A stretch of 64,000 nucleotides of DNA from NCBI GenBank assembly GCA_018830285.1, contig JAHJSB010000055.1, forward strand, positions 1-64,000, read 5' to 3'. Below the pieces are notes generated by a model. That model saw nothing but the letters and a program-made list of their open reading frames with translations. It was not told where the DNA came from and searched no databases. The position numbers were made by a program, and so were the translations under genes. The stretch is from Alphaproteobacteria bacterium. Lineage in GTDB: Bacteria; Pseudomonadota; Alphaproteobacteria; Caulobacterales; Hyphomonadaceae. Every line of letters starts with the position of its first letter. Position 1 is the stretch's first letter. Below are positions 16,624 to 25,142 of this stretch, in pieces.

Positions 16624-18603
16624 ATGCGCCAATACATGCTCTCGCTCTGCGCCATTGTCCTGTCCGCCTGCTCCGGCGAGGCGCCGACGCCCGGCGTACC
16701 CGCCCCGCCACAGGCAGGCGTCGCCACGGACGCAACCCGGGCCGCCAACACCGCGCTCGCCGCCCGCCTGCCGCTGGACGAGCAGAGCGATGCCGAAGAC
16801 GCCAGCCGGGGCCGCATCGCCTTCATTGACGCCCCCGCCATCCTCAATGCCGAGGGCGGTGTCGTCTGGTCGATCCCGCAATTCGATTTCCTCAAGGGCG
16901 ACGCGCCGGACACGGTGAATCCATCGCTCTGGCGCCAGTCGCGCCTCGCTGCCGAGCACGGCCTGTTCGAAGTCGGTCCCGGCATCTGGCAGGTGCGCGG
17001 CTATGACCTGTCCGTGATGAGCGTGATCGAGGGCAAGACGGGCTGGATCATCGTCGATCCGCTGACCAGCGTCGAAACAGCCGCAGCGTCGTTGAAACTC
17101 GTCAATGACACGCTTGGAACAAGGCCCGTCACCGGCCTCCTCTACACGCACAGCCATGCCGACCATTTCGGCGGCGCGCGCGGCGTGATCACCGAGGAAG
17201 ACGCCAGGGCCCGCAACGTGCCCATCCTCGCGCCAATCGGCTTCCTTGAGCATGCCGTCAGCGAGAACCTGATCGCTGGCAACCAGATGAGCCGCCGCTC
17301 GACCTTCATGTTCGGCAACACGATTGCCCGCAGCCCGACGGCCCATGTCGGCTCCGGCCTTGGCCCGGGCCTGCCGCAGGGCACGATAAGCCTGATTGCG
17401 CCGACCGAAGAGATTGCCGGGCGCGGCACGCAGCGCGTGGTTGACGGGGTGACGTTCGAATTCATCGATGCGGCCGGCACCGAAGCCCCTGCCGAATTCA
17501 TGTTCTACCTGCCGGAAAAGCGCGCCCTGTGCACGGCAGAAGTCGTCACCGCCACCTTCCACAACCTGCTGACCCCGCGCGGCGCCAAGGTGCGCGACGC
17601 GCTCGGCTGGACCCGGGCCATCGACCATGTGCTGGAGACCTATGGCGACAAGTCCGACTTTGTCTTCGCCTCGCATCACTGGCCGACCTGGGGCGAGGAG
17701 AATGTCGCCAGCCTGCTGACCCATCAGCGCGACATCTATCGCTATGTCCATGACCAGACACTGCGCAACGCCAATGCCGGGGCAACCATGTTCGAGGCCG
17801 CCGAAGCGGTTGCCGAGCCCGCCTTCGAAAGCGAGGCGGACGCCTTCAATACGCGCGGCTATTACGGCACGCTCAACCATAACGCCAAGGCGGTCTACCA
17901 GTACTATTTCGGCTGGTGGGGCGGCGTCCCAGCGGAGTACAACGCCCTGCCTCACGTGGTCACGGCGGCGCGCTATGTCGAGGCGATGGGCGGTCCCGAC
18001 GCCACGCTGGCCCTCGGTGCAAAAGCCTTCGACGCGGGCGATTTCCGCTGGGCAGCCGAAGTCTTCAATCACGCCGTCTTCGCCGACCCGGAGAACGAGA
18101 CGGCCCGCAACTGGCTGGCTGCCGCCTATGAACAGCTGGGCTTTCAGGCCGAGAGCGGCGCATGGCGCAGCTATTACCTCGTCGGCGCCAGCGAACTGCG
18201 CAACGGCATTCCCAGCCTCGGAAACCCCCAGCTCGGCAATCCGGAGTTCCTGCGCGCCGTCGAAACGCTCGACCTGATGGATTCCCTTGCCGCCCGGTTC
18301 AATCCGGAAAAGATGACGGGTGATCCGTTCGCGGTGAACCTGGTCTTTCCTGACCGCAGCGAAGCGGTGACCCTCCAGATCGGCAAATCGGTCATCGTGC
18401 CGCGCAAGGGCGCCAGCGAAAATGCCGCCGCGACCCTGACAATCGATCGCGCCGTGTTTGACCTGGTCCTGCTTGGCCAGACGACCCTTCCGGAACAACT
18501 CAAATCCGGTGCTGCCGCCGTCGAAGGCAGCCCGCTGGTGCTCGGCGCTTTATTCGGCACGCTCGACCGGCCCGACTTCTGGTTTCCGGTGGTGACGCCC
18601 TGA
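16624..18603 (+). CDS. Alkylsulfatase (SdsA1/YjcS family) lipoprotein
   Basis: The 659-aa protein has the three-part layout of SDS-type alkylsulfatases: a metallo-beta-lactamase domain (about 115-370, with THSHADH at 175-181), a dimerisation domain (about 390-520, with GYYGTLNHNAKAVYQYYFGWW) and a C-terminal SCP2-like domain (about 540-659). These enzymes cleave alkyl sulfate esters using two zinc ions. A lipobox (LSAC, Cys16) suggests membrane anchoring outside the cytoplasm. The ATG at 16624 follows GGGAGGAG. It is plus-strand between the minus-strand yebC and ymdB-type genes, with doxX next. Confidence 0.9.
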   Translation: MRQYMLSLCAIVLSACSGEAPTPGVPAPPQAGVATDATRAANTALAARLPLDEQSDAEDASRGRIAFIDAPAILNAEGGVVWSIPQFDFLKGDAPDTVNPSLWRQSRLAAEHGLFEVGPGIWQVRGYDLSVMSVIEGKTGWIIVDPLTSVETAAASLKLVNDTLGTRPVTGLLYTHSHADHFGGARGVITEEDARARNVPILAPIGFLEHAVSENLIAGNQMSRRSTFMFGNTIARSPTAHVGSGLGPGLPQGTISLIAPTEEIAGRGTQRVVDGVTFEFIDAAGTEAPAEFMFYLPEKRALCTAEVVTATFHNLLTPRGAKVRDALGWTRAIDHVLETYGDKSDFVFASHHWPTWGEENVASLLTHQRDIYRYVHDQTLRNANAGATMFEAAEAVAEPAFESEADAFNTRGYYGTLNHNAKAVYQYYFGWWGGVPAEYNALPHVVTAARYVEAMGGPDATLALGAKAFDAGDFRWAAEVFNHAVFADPENETARNWLAAAYEQLGFQAESGAWRSYYLVGASELRNGIPSLGNPQLGNPEFLRAVETLDLMDSLAARFNPEKMTGDPFAVNLVFPDRSEAVTLQIGKSVIVPRKGASENAAATLTIDRAVFDLVLLGQTTLPEQLKSGAAAVEGSPLVLGALFGTLDRPDFWFPVVTP

Positions 18604-18653
18604 AGCCGGTCAGGACGTTCGAAGACTTTGACTCAGTGAGAGGGAACACGGTG

Positions 18654-19079
18654 ATGGACGACACGAAAGCCAAATGGGAGGTCGTGACCGGTCGGTCCTT
18701 GCTCGGCCTTTATTTCCTGGTGCCGGGGATCATGAAATTCCTCGCGCCTGACATGCATATCGCGCTGATGGCGCATCACGGAATAGGTTTTGCCCCGCCG
18801 CTCATGTGGTTCGCCGCTATCGTGAATGTCGCGGGCGGACTGGCGCTGATCAGCGGGCGGCACGTGCGGATCGTGGCGTTCGGATTCGTGATTTACATTC
18901 TTCTCGTGAATGCGCTGCTGCATGACTTCTGGAATTTCGACGGCATCGAAGGCGCGCACGAGATGCAGAATTTCATCAAGAACCTCGGAATCCTTGCGGG
19001 CCTGCTCGTGCTGGCCGGTGCGTGCAAACCGCGCGCAATTTCCCTGACGAACTGGTGGAAACCGGACCGCGCGGTGTGA
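18654..19079 (+). CDS. DoxX family membrane protein
   Basis: The 141-aa protein has four predicted helices (about 15-32, 52-70, 75-96 and 115-133) and the DoxX-like opening RSLLGLYFLVPGIMKF. DoxX proteins are small inner-membrane proteins of mostly unknown role. The ATG at 18654 with AGAGGGA upstream is preferred to a GTG 18 bases earlier. It lies 50 bp behind the alkylsulfatase gene, probably on the same transcript. Confidence 0.82.
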   Translation: MDDTKAKWEVVTGRSLLGLYFLVPGIMKFLAPDMHIALMAHHGIGFAPPLMWFAAIVNVAGGLALISGRHVRIVAFGFVIYILLVNALLHDFWNFDGIEGAHEMQNFIKNLGILAGLLVLAGACKPRAISLTNWWKPDRAV

Positions 19080-19090
19080 GCCCCAAGCGT

Positions 19091-19912
19091 TTAGGCCGGC
19101 ACCTGCTCGCTGAGGCGTCCACCCATCCGGATCGGCTCGATACGCACGGCCAGCCCGGTTACGTCATCGGTTTCGACATAGGTGCCACAGAGCGTCCCGT
19201 CGCCCAGTGCAGGCTGGTAGCGCTCGCCCGGCAGCTGGGTGATGAAACGGTTCAATGAGTTCTGCTTCTGCATGCCAATGACGCTGTCATAGTCGCCGCA
19301 CATGCCGGCATCGGTCTGGTAGGCCGTGCCGTTCTCGAGAATCATCGTGTCGGCGGTCGGCACATGCGTATGGCTACCAACAACGAGGCTGGCGCGCCCG
19401 TCGCAATGGTGGCCCATCGCCATCTTCTCGGAGGTCGCCTCGCAATGCATGTCGACGATGATGGCATCGGCAACGGCGCCGAGCGGCATGGAATCGAGCG
19501 CCTCGTCCACGGACGCGAACGGGTCGGGCAGGCTCTGGCGCATGAACACATTGCCCTGAACCTGCACCACGCCGACGCGGCGCCCGTCCGGCAGGGAAAA
19601 CAGGTGTGCGCCCTTGCCGGGCGCATTGGCGGCGGCCGGATAATTGAACGGGCGCAGCAGGCGCGGCTCGCGCTGGATATAGGTCAGGGCCTCGCGCTGG
19701 TCCCAGGCATGGTCGCCCAAGGTCAGGCAGTCGGCGCCGGCGGCGAAGAACTCATTCGCGATGGCTTCGGTCAGGCCGAAGCCGCCGGCGGAATTCTCGG
19801 CGTTGACCACGACAAAATCGAGCCGCAGCCGTGCTTTCAGGCCGGGCAAATAGTCCAGCACTGCAGCCCTGCCGGGCTTGCCGACGACATCTCCAAAGAA
19901 TGCGATTTTCAT
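19091..19912 (-). CDS. YmdB-type metallophosphoesterase (TIGR00282)
   Basis: This 273-aa calcineurin-like phosphoesterase resembles B. subtilis YmdB, a 2',3'-cyclic-nucleotide phosphodiesterase. It shows GDVVGKPGR (7-15, Asp8), NAENSAGGFG (37-46, Glu39 and Asn40), and the paired histidines in VDMHCEATSEK and VGSHTHVPTAD. At the position of the ligand Asn67 of YmdB this protein has Asp67 (LGDHAWD). Its upstream neighbour ends in a minus-strand terminator, so it probably has its own promoter. Confidence 0.9.
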   Translation of the reverse strand: MKIAFFGDVVGKPGRAAVLDYLPGLKARLRLDFVVVNAENSAGGFGLTEAIANEFFAAGADCLTLGDHAWDQREALTYIQREPRLLRPFNYPAAANAPGKGAHLFSLPDGRRVGVVQVQGNVFMRQSLPDPFASVDEALDSMPLGAVADAIIVDMHCEATSEKMAMGHHCDGRASLVVGSHTHVPTADTMILENGTAYQTDAGMCGDYDSVIGMQKQNSLNRFITQLPGERYQPALGDGTLCGTYVETDDVTGLAVRIEPIRMGGRLSEQVPA

Positions 19913-19942
19913 GATCGCAAGCCTATGCCCTGTCCGGCGGAC

Positions 19943-19978
19943 AAAGAAAAGCGCGCGCCCCCAGCTGGAGACGCGCGC
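19943..19978 (-). terminator. Intrinsic terminator of the 551-aa lipoprotein gene
   Basis: Read on the minus strand, a 12-bp stem with two G-U pairs (19951-19962 with 19967-19978) and an AGCU tetraloop is followed by UUUUCUUU (19943-19950). It ends transcription of the lipoprotein gene before the ymdB-type gene. Confidence 0.88.
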
Positions 19979-20001
19979 CGATCAATCAGGCAGGGCCAGA
20001 C

Positions 20002-21657
20002 CTATTCGTTGGTCGCGCTGAAACCGAGGGCTGTCTTGGTCAGGGCCGACGGATCTTCCATTTCGGCGAAATCCGCCACTCGTAATGGCATCAACGGTGC
20101 CACCGAGATCGTCAGCGTCTTCGGATCGGTCAGGAAGCTCGACAGCGCGGCAGATGCCTCGCTCGCCAGTTCAGGGTCGATACCGGCACCTGCCGCCATC
20201 ATTGGCATCATCGCCATCATGCCGGCCGCCTGGCTGCGCAGCTGCTGGGGATCTTCTCCCGACTGTGCGGCATAGGCGTTGAAGGCCCGGTTGACGAAAC
20301 CGTCATCGTCCAATGACAGCTGGAAATTGTGGACCAGCAGCTTGTCGAGGGCTTCCTGCATGAGCGCGCCCGGATCGGATGGGCCGTCTTCAGCCATGGT
20401 CTTGGCCTGGGCGGCGGCGACCGCGCTGGCGCCTTCATACTTGCCCGAGAAATCAAGCCGGAAACCGTCATCCAGCTTCCAGAAATTCTTGCCCTTGGCG
20501 ATCGTGACCATGTCCTTGTCGGGATCGTAGGTCTGCTCGCCCTGGCCGCTGAGCTCAAGCGTCTCATAGCCCAGGAGCGCGAGCTGCGAGCCGAATTTCT
20601 CGCCAAGCTCGCCTTCGCCTGTGCCGAGCGTCATCTTGAACGGATCGGTCGTCACTCTCACGGCACGGCCCTTCTTGTCACGCGTCACCTTGGAGCTGAG
20701 CTTCGGCATGTCGAAGCTGGCACCCGAGACGGCAACCTTGAGGTCGTCTATCGACACGGAATCATAACCCGGATTGGCCGGATCGTTCTGGAGCATCTCG
20801 AACAGGCCGGACTGCATGCCCTTGGCCGCCTCGCCGTTTGCCATATCGTTGAACATGCCGAGATTCGCGCCACGGATATCGACACCGCCAAGACGGGCCG
20901 TCAGGTCGGTATCATCCTTGGGATCCGTCAGGTCGAGGCTGAAGTCCTTCAGGGCCATCCGCGCGACTTTCTCATCCTTCAGGCCAAGCATTTCGACCGA
21001 CGAGACAAGGAACGCGCCCTTCTGGCCCTCCTCCTCGTCAATCTGGAAATTGACGTCATTCATCGACCAGAGATCGAAAGACAGCGCCTTGCCTTCGGGC
21101 ATGTCCACAGCTTCGCCCTTGCCGAACAGGCTGGCTATCCAGGCCGCCGTTTCAGGCGAAGGATTGACCAGTTCCATTGACTTGATCTTGCTCGATCCGT
21201 GAGCCTCGTCCGGATTTTTCGGAACGAAGGTGATGTCCGACAGCACTACGCGCGAGAAATTCGGTTGGCCGTCGATCATGCCGAGGCCCTCGAACGTCAT
21301 CGTGCCGGCCTTCAGGTCAGCGCCTTTGAGGTGAAGCTCGCCATCGTCATCATCAAGGCTGGCGCCTTCCACACTGTCATCTTCCGACGACAGGAGGGTC
21401 ACGTCCTTGAAGACAGCCTTGGCGCCCTTGACGTCACTGCTGGCAAAGCTGACCCGGCCAGCGCCAGACTGGGTCAACGACATTGCACTCAGCACCTGGC
21501 CGGCTGTCGCTGGGTCTCCTTTACGGAGTTTGATCTTCGTCGTTTTGTCTTGGGAGTATTCGATTCCGGCCTGGCCGGCGCCATCCTGGTCCTTGTTTTT
21601 GTCGCCGCATGCCGTAAGCAAAGTGAGGGCGGCAACGCCTGTCAGCAGATATTTCAT
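20002..21657 (-). CDS. Large lipoprotein of unknown function
   Basis: The 551-aa product has a lipoprotein signal (LLTAC, Cys17) and an acidic linker. It then has repeated short beta-like units with alternating hydrophobic and charged residues, such as ALKDFSLDLTDPKDD and DGFRLDFSGKYEGA. Near the C terminus is a Met/Ala-rich helix (AAGMMAMMPMMAAGAG). I recognise no family. The pattern loosely recalls AsmA/DUF945-like periplasmic beta proteins, which is inference only. The ATG at 21657, with AAGGGA upstream, begins the signal peptide. It is a monocistronic unit with its own terminator, divergent from the metallopeptidase gene. Confidence 0.82.
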   Translation of the reverse strand: MKYLLTGVAALTLLTACGDKNKDQDGAGQAGIEYSQDKTTKIKLRKGDPATAGQVLSAMSLTQSGAGRVSFASSDVKGAKAVFKDVTLLSSEDDSVEGASLDDDDGELHLKGADLKAGTMTFEGLGMIDGQPNFSRVVLSDITFVPKNPDEAHGSSKIKSMELVNPSPETAAWIASLFGKGEAVDMPEGKALSFDLWSMNDVNFQIDEEEGQKGAFLVSSVEMLGLKDEKVARMALKDFSLDLTDPKDDTDLTARLGGVDIRGANLGMFNDMANGEAAKGMQSGLFEMLQNDPANPGYDSVSIDDLKVAVSGASFDMPKLSSKVTRDKKGRAVRVTTDPFKMTLGTGEGELGEKFGSQLALLGYETLELSGQGEQTYDPDKDMVTIAKGKNFWKLDDGFRLDFSGKYEGASAVAAAQAKTMAEDGPSDPGALMQEALDKLLVHNFQLSLDDDGFVNRAFNAYAAQSGEDPQQLRSQAAGMMAMMPMMAAGAGIDPELASEASAALSSFLTDPKTLTISVAPLMPLRVADFAEMEDPSALTKTALGFSATNE

Positions 21658-21722
21658 CTTTGGTCCCTTTATTGAATAACTGCGAGCAGGTGTCCCCGAC
21701 GCGTCTCTTGAGAGTTTGATAC

Positions 21723-22442
21723 ATGGCATACAACAATGGCCAGACAATGACACTGAAGGCGCCGAATGGTTCGCGCGTTGTGGTACGATTTGAAGTAAAT
21801 TCCAAGGCAAGACGGCTGATTTTGCGGTTAGACGAGCGTCGGCGCGAGGCCGTTGCGGTCGCTCCTAGCAATCGGCAGATCAAGGATGCTGCTGCATTTG
21901 CTGCAGAACGGGTCGAATGGATCTCCACGCGGCTCCAGCATTTGCCCGAGATCGTTCGCTTTGAAGAAGCCGAGATCATCCGGTTTCGCGGCGAACCCTG
22001 CCAGCTCACGGCAAATGGCGACACCCGCCTGCCCAAGATGTGGCCCGGCGACCCCTTGCTGCTGAGCGCGCCGGGTGATCCGGAAACGCTACCATCGCGC
22101 GTGACGCGCTACCTCAAAAAGCAGGCAAAGGCCGATCTGACCCGGTCGGTCAACCGCCACATTGAGACGTTAGGCGTTGAATATAGATCAATTTCTGTGA
22201 AAGATACCCGCTCCCGCTGGGGGTCCTGCACATCAGACGGGCAGCTCTCCTTCTCGTGGCGCCTGGTCATGGCACCGCCGAAAGTGCTCGACTATGTCGC
22301 CGCGCATGAGTGCGCCCACATTCTTGAGATGAATCATTCGCCTAAATTCTGGGCCCATGTCTCCCGATGTGTCCCGGACTGGAAGCGCCAACGCGCCTGG
22401 TTGCGTACCCACGGCGCCGGACTTCAATCGGCTGGGGAATAA
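21723..22442 (+). CDS. YgjP/SprT-like zinc metallopeptidase (DUF45, M48-type)
   Basis: The 239-aa protein has the DUF45 pattern: RRLILRLDERR near the N terminus, DTRSRWGSC at about 160, and the zinc motif HECAH at about 198-202 followed by NHSPKFW with the third ligand region. Such proteins are probable metal-dependent peptidases. E. coli YgjP is the usual comparison. A second in-frame ATG, eight codons in, may be the true start, since neither has a clear Shine-Dalgarno. A strong terminator lies 120 bp past the stop. Confidence 0.82.
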   Translation: MAYNNGQTMTLKAPNGSRVVVRFEVNSKARRLILRLDERRREAVAVAPSNRQIKDAAAFAAERVEWISTRLQHLPEIVRFEEAEIIRFRGEPCQLTANGDTRLPKMWPGDPLLLSAPGDPETLPSRVTRYLKKQAKADLTRSVNRHIETLGVEYRSISVKDTRSRWGSCTSDGQLSFSWRLVMAPPKVLDYVAAHECAHILEMNHSPKFWAHVSRCVPDWKRQRAWLRTHGAGLQSAGE

Positions 22443-22561
22443 TCCGCCGGCTGAAGGTTAAGCCTGGCGCCGGATCCCGGCCAGAAGTCCTCACACTGAA
22501 AATATATTTTGAGAGCGTTCGCTCGCTTTTGTAGCGCACACTTCAGTTCGCTATGGAAACT

Positions 22562-22593
22562 CTGGGTCCGCCGTTTATGCGGATCCAGTTTTT
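22562..22593 (+). terminator. Intrinsic terminator
   Basis: A 10-bp stem with one G-U pair (CTGGGTCCGC, 22562-22571, with GCGGATCCAG, 22579-22588) closes a 7-nt loop and is followed by TTTTT (22589-22593). It faces downstream of the metallopeptidase gene, 120 bp after its stop. Confidence 0.9.
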
Positions 22594-22615
22594 GGATTGA
22601 GCGTTTGGGATGCTT

Positions 22616-24532
22616 TTACCCTGCCTGCGCAGCGGCAAGTTCCTTCTCGGATTCCGTCGGACGGGCCGGACCAAAGCTGATCAGGGTCACGCCCTCGCCG
22701 CCCTTGGGCTCGCGATTGGGCCCGAGGAAGGTGACCGCGCCGTCCGGCCGCACTTCGGCAATCAGGTCGGATTTCTGCCGGTCCTCGCGGAATTCCTCAA
22801 GGCCGTACTCATCGGTCAGCTTCGTCTTGCCGAACGTCCAGCCGCGATAATGATCGCGGATCAGGCTGTCATAGCCACGTCCGCGCCGGATCAGCGTGCG
22901 CCCGCGCGTACCCATGCCAATGGCCCGCGGATCCTCGTCCTCGGTATCCTGCGCGGACAATTGGTAGACCTTGTGGCGGCCGAGCTCTGGCGCGAAATGC
23001 CCGGACACAAGCGCATTATAGGGTTCGTTCGCCGACAGGCCGATCACCTGGTCGAAGGCTGAATGGTCCAGGCGCACTTCGGCATCCTCTGACAGGACTT
23101 CCCCGAAGAACGTATTCAGGCCGGCTTCGCGCGCCGGGCGCAGGCGTCGCCAGTTATTGTCAGCCAGGATCGGCTCCACGCCCGCGCTCTGCAGCGCTTT
23201 CGCAAGATCGATGCTCCACGGGTTGACGCCTACCAGCAGCACGCCCGGCTTGTCCTTGCGGGCCAGGCCAAGCCGCCGCGCCAGGGGACCGATGGTAAAG
23301 CCGTGCAGCACCACCGTGACGAACACCATGGCGAAGGCGAGCGGCGTGATCTGTTCGGCGCCGGAGAAGTAGAACTTGCTGTCTCCGCGCCGCCCGAGGT
23401 CTTCCAGCAGGGTCGCAAACAGGCTGGAGACCGCCACTGCCACGATCCCGCGTGGCGCGATCCAGCCAAGCAACAGGGCCTCATTGCGCTTCAGCGTGCC
23501 ATAGGTCGCGATCCAGACCGAAAGCGGCCGCACGACCAGCAACATGACCGCAAGGAAGGCGAGAGTGCGCCAGGTCAACGCGTCCTGGATGACAGCGGGC
23601 TTCAGGTTCGCCGTGAGGATCACGAACACGCCGGAGACAAGCAGGACGGCAATGTCTTCCTTGAACTTCCGCAACTCGGCGATTCCGGCGAGCCGCGAAT
23701 TGGCGAGCGTCATGCCATAGGCCGTCACGGCGACGAGGCCGATTTCCTTCTCGATCTGCTCGGCAAGCGCATAACAGAGGATGATCGAGGCGAAAATGAT
23801 CGGCGCCTTGAGGTATTCCGGCGTCCACCCTGCCCGGAACGACCGCACAATGGCCCAGCCAAACGCAATGCCGAGCGCCACGCCGAGCGCTGCGGCAAAC
23901 ACGATCATCGCGCCCTTGCCGAGGATCGACTCGCCCGTCGCCGCCACCCGGATGATTTCGAACGACGCCACGGCAAACAGGGCGCCGACCGGGTCGTTGA
24001 CGATGCCTTCCCATTTCAGGAACGCACCGGCCTTGCCGCCCAGTTTCGACTGGCGCAGCAGCGGCATGATCACTGTCGGTCCGGTAACCACCATCACGCC
24101 CGCAAACACAATGGAACTGGACCAGTCGAGCCCGGCCGCGTAGCGCGCCGCCAGTGTTCCAAGCCCCCAGGCCAGCGGCCCGCCAATGAACACCATTCGC
24201 CGCACGGCCGCGCCTGCATCGCGCAGGTTCTCGAATTTCAGGACAAGCCCGCCCTCAAACAGGATAACGGCCACGGCCAGCGACACGATGGGCCGCAGGA
24301 GGTCATTGCCGCCCCCATTGAACACGCCCTCGGGGTCCAGCAGCGGCTGCCCGAAAATCACGGCCCAGAGCGGACCGACCGCAAGCCCGGCCAGCGCCAT
24401 CAGCACGATTGCCGGCGCCTGCAGGCGCCAGGCCAGCCATTGCGCGCCGATTCCGAGCGCGCCGATAAGCGCACAGGCGAAAATCAGCTCGCTGGATCCG
24501 GCACCCGCGAGAGCAAAGTCCATATGGTTCAT
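22616..24532 (-). CDS. Cation:proton antiporter (CPA1-like) with C-terminal TrkA-N domain
   Basis: The 638-aa protein has 12-13 membrane helices (about 10-420) of the sodium/hydrogen exchanger fold. FEGGLVLKFENLRDAG, the VVTGPTVIMPLL segment and WIAPRGIVAVAVSSL are typical of NhaP-like antiporters. The C-terminal cytosolic part (about 440-560) is a Rossmann RCK/TrkA-N domain (LLVGVNPWSIDLAKAL), which usually binds a nucleotide and gates transport. It probably exports Na+ or K+ in exchange for protons. Two ATG codons nine bases apart could start it. Confidence 0.9.
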   Translation of the reverse strand: MNHMDFALAGAGSSELIFACALIGALGIGAQWLAWRLQAPAIVLMALAGLAVGPLWAVIFGQPLLDPEGVFNGGGNDLLRPIVSLAVAVILFEGGLVLKFENLRDAGAAVRRMVFIGGPLAWGLGTLAARYAAGLDWSSSIVFAGVMVVTGPTVIMPLLRQSKLGGKAGAFLKWEGIVNDPVGALFAVASFEIIRVAATGESILGKGAMIVFAAALGVALGIAFGWAIVRSFRAGWTPEYLKAPIIFASIILCYALAEQIEKEIGLVAVTAYGMTLANSRLAGIAELRKFKEDIAVLLVSGVFVILTANLKPAVIQDALTWRTLAFLAVMLLVVRPLSVWIATYGTLKRNEALLLGWIAPRGIVAVAVSSLFATLLEDLGRRGDSKFYFSGAEQITPLAFAMVFVTVVLHGFTIGPLARRLGLARKDKPGVLLVGVNPWSIDLAKALQSAGVEPILADNNWRRLRPAREAGLNTFFGEVLSEDAEVRLDHSAFDQVIGLSANEPYNALVSGHFAPELGRHKVYQLSAQDTEDEDPRAIGMGTRGRTLIRRGRGYDSLIRDHYRGWTFGKTKLTDEYGLEEFREDRQKSDLIAEVRPDGAVTFLGPNREPKGGEGVTLISFGPARPTESEKELAAAQAG

Positions 24533-24573
24533 GCGTGCCCTATCAGCTCAGTCGCCCGATAATCCCCCCTGCA

Positions 24574-25098
24574 TTAAGCAGGGTGACCCTTGATGTCATC
24601 CGCAAAGTCGAACCCGATCCCCCGGGTTCCGTAATCCCCGACCTTGTAACGTTCGATATTCTCGGCAAACCAATTGATCACATGTGAATAGACATGCTGA
24701 TAAAAAGGCTCGGGATCCTTATCCCTGAGCGGCAGGTGGAATTCATACTCGGCGCCGTCCTCGATCTGGACGATGAATACCTCGCCAACCTTGCGGCACT
24801 CCATGCTCACCCGCAGCCAGTCGGCCTGTCGCGACACGCGAACGGCGAGGCCGAACGCCATCGGCACCAGGGGCCGGAATCCCCGCGGTGGCAGCGAAAA
24901 CGCTCCGTCGCCATGCGGCTTGGGCTCAAACGCGCCTGTCGGCGGCACGAGATGGACGCAAATACCGTCAGATGCGCCGATATAGTCGCACAGGCCCGCA
25001 CGCACTTCTTCAGCGAGCGAACGGATGCGATTGTAATTCTCGGCGGCGAGCGCCTGGTATGTTTCAACCGTGGCGATCAGTTCATCGAAGCGCGACAA
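24574..25098 (-). CDS. Conserved-looking hypothetical protein
   Basis: The 174-aa soluble protein has no signal peptide or membrane helix and I do not recognise it. It begins with a helical stretch (1-40, RFDELIATVETYQALAAENY) and continues with mixed beta strands and several aromatic residues (DKDPEPFYQHVYSHVINWFAENI). The start is TTG, nine bases after GGAGG. An ATG seven bases upstream is out of frame. It lies between the antiporter and the EEP-family gene, all leftward. Confidence 0.7.
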   Translation of the reverse strand: MSRFDELIATVETYQALAAENYNRIRSLAEEVRAGLCDYIGASDGICVHLVPPTGAFEPKPHGDGAFSLPPRGFRPLVPMAFGLAVRVSRQADWLRVSMECRKVGEVFIVQIEDGAEYEFHLPLRDKDPEPFYQHVYSHVINWFAENIERYKVGDYGTRGIGFDFADDIKGHPA

Positions 25099-25142
25099 TG
25101 GGCATGGCCTCCAGCCTGGGCGGGTCAGATATGTATGAAAGA

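Noticed and set aside
16582-18498. Long minus-strand frame opposite the alkylsulfatase
   Set aside because: The sulfatase motifs (THSHADH and the dimerisation domain) are on the plus strand. The antisense product has no recognisable domain.
23303-24562. Plus-strand frame opposite the antiporter
   Set aside because: Its product is Arg/His/Gly-rich with no hydrophobic pattern, while the minus strand encodes a clear transporter.
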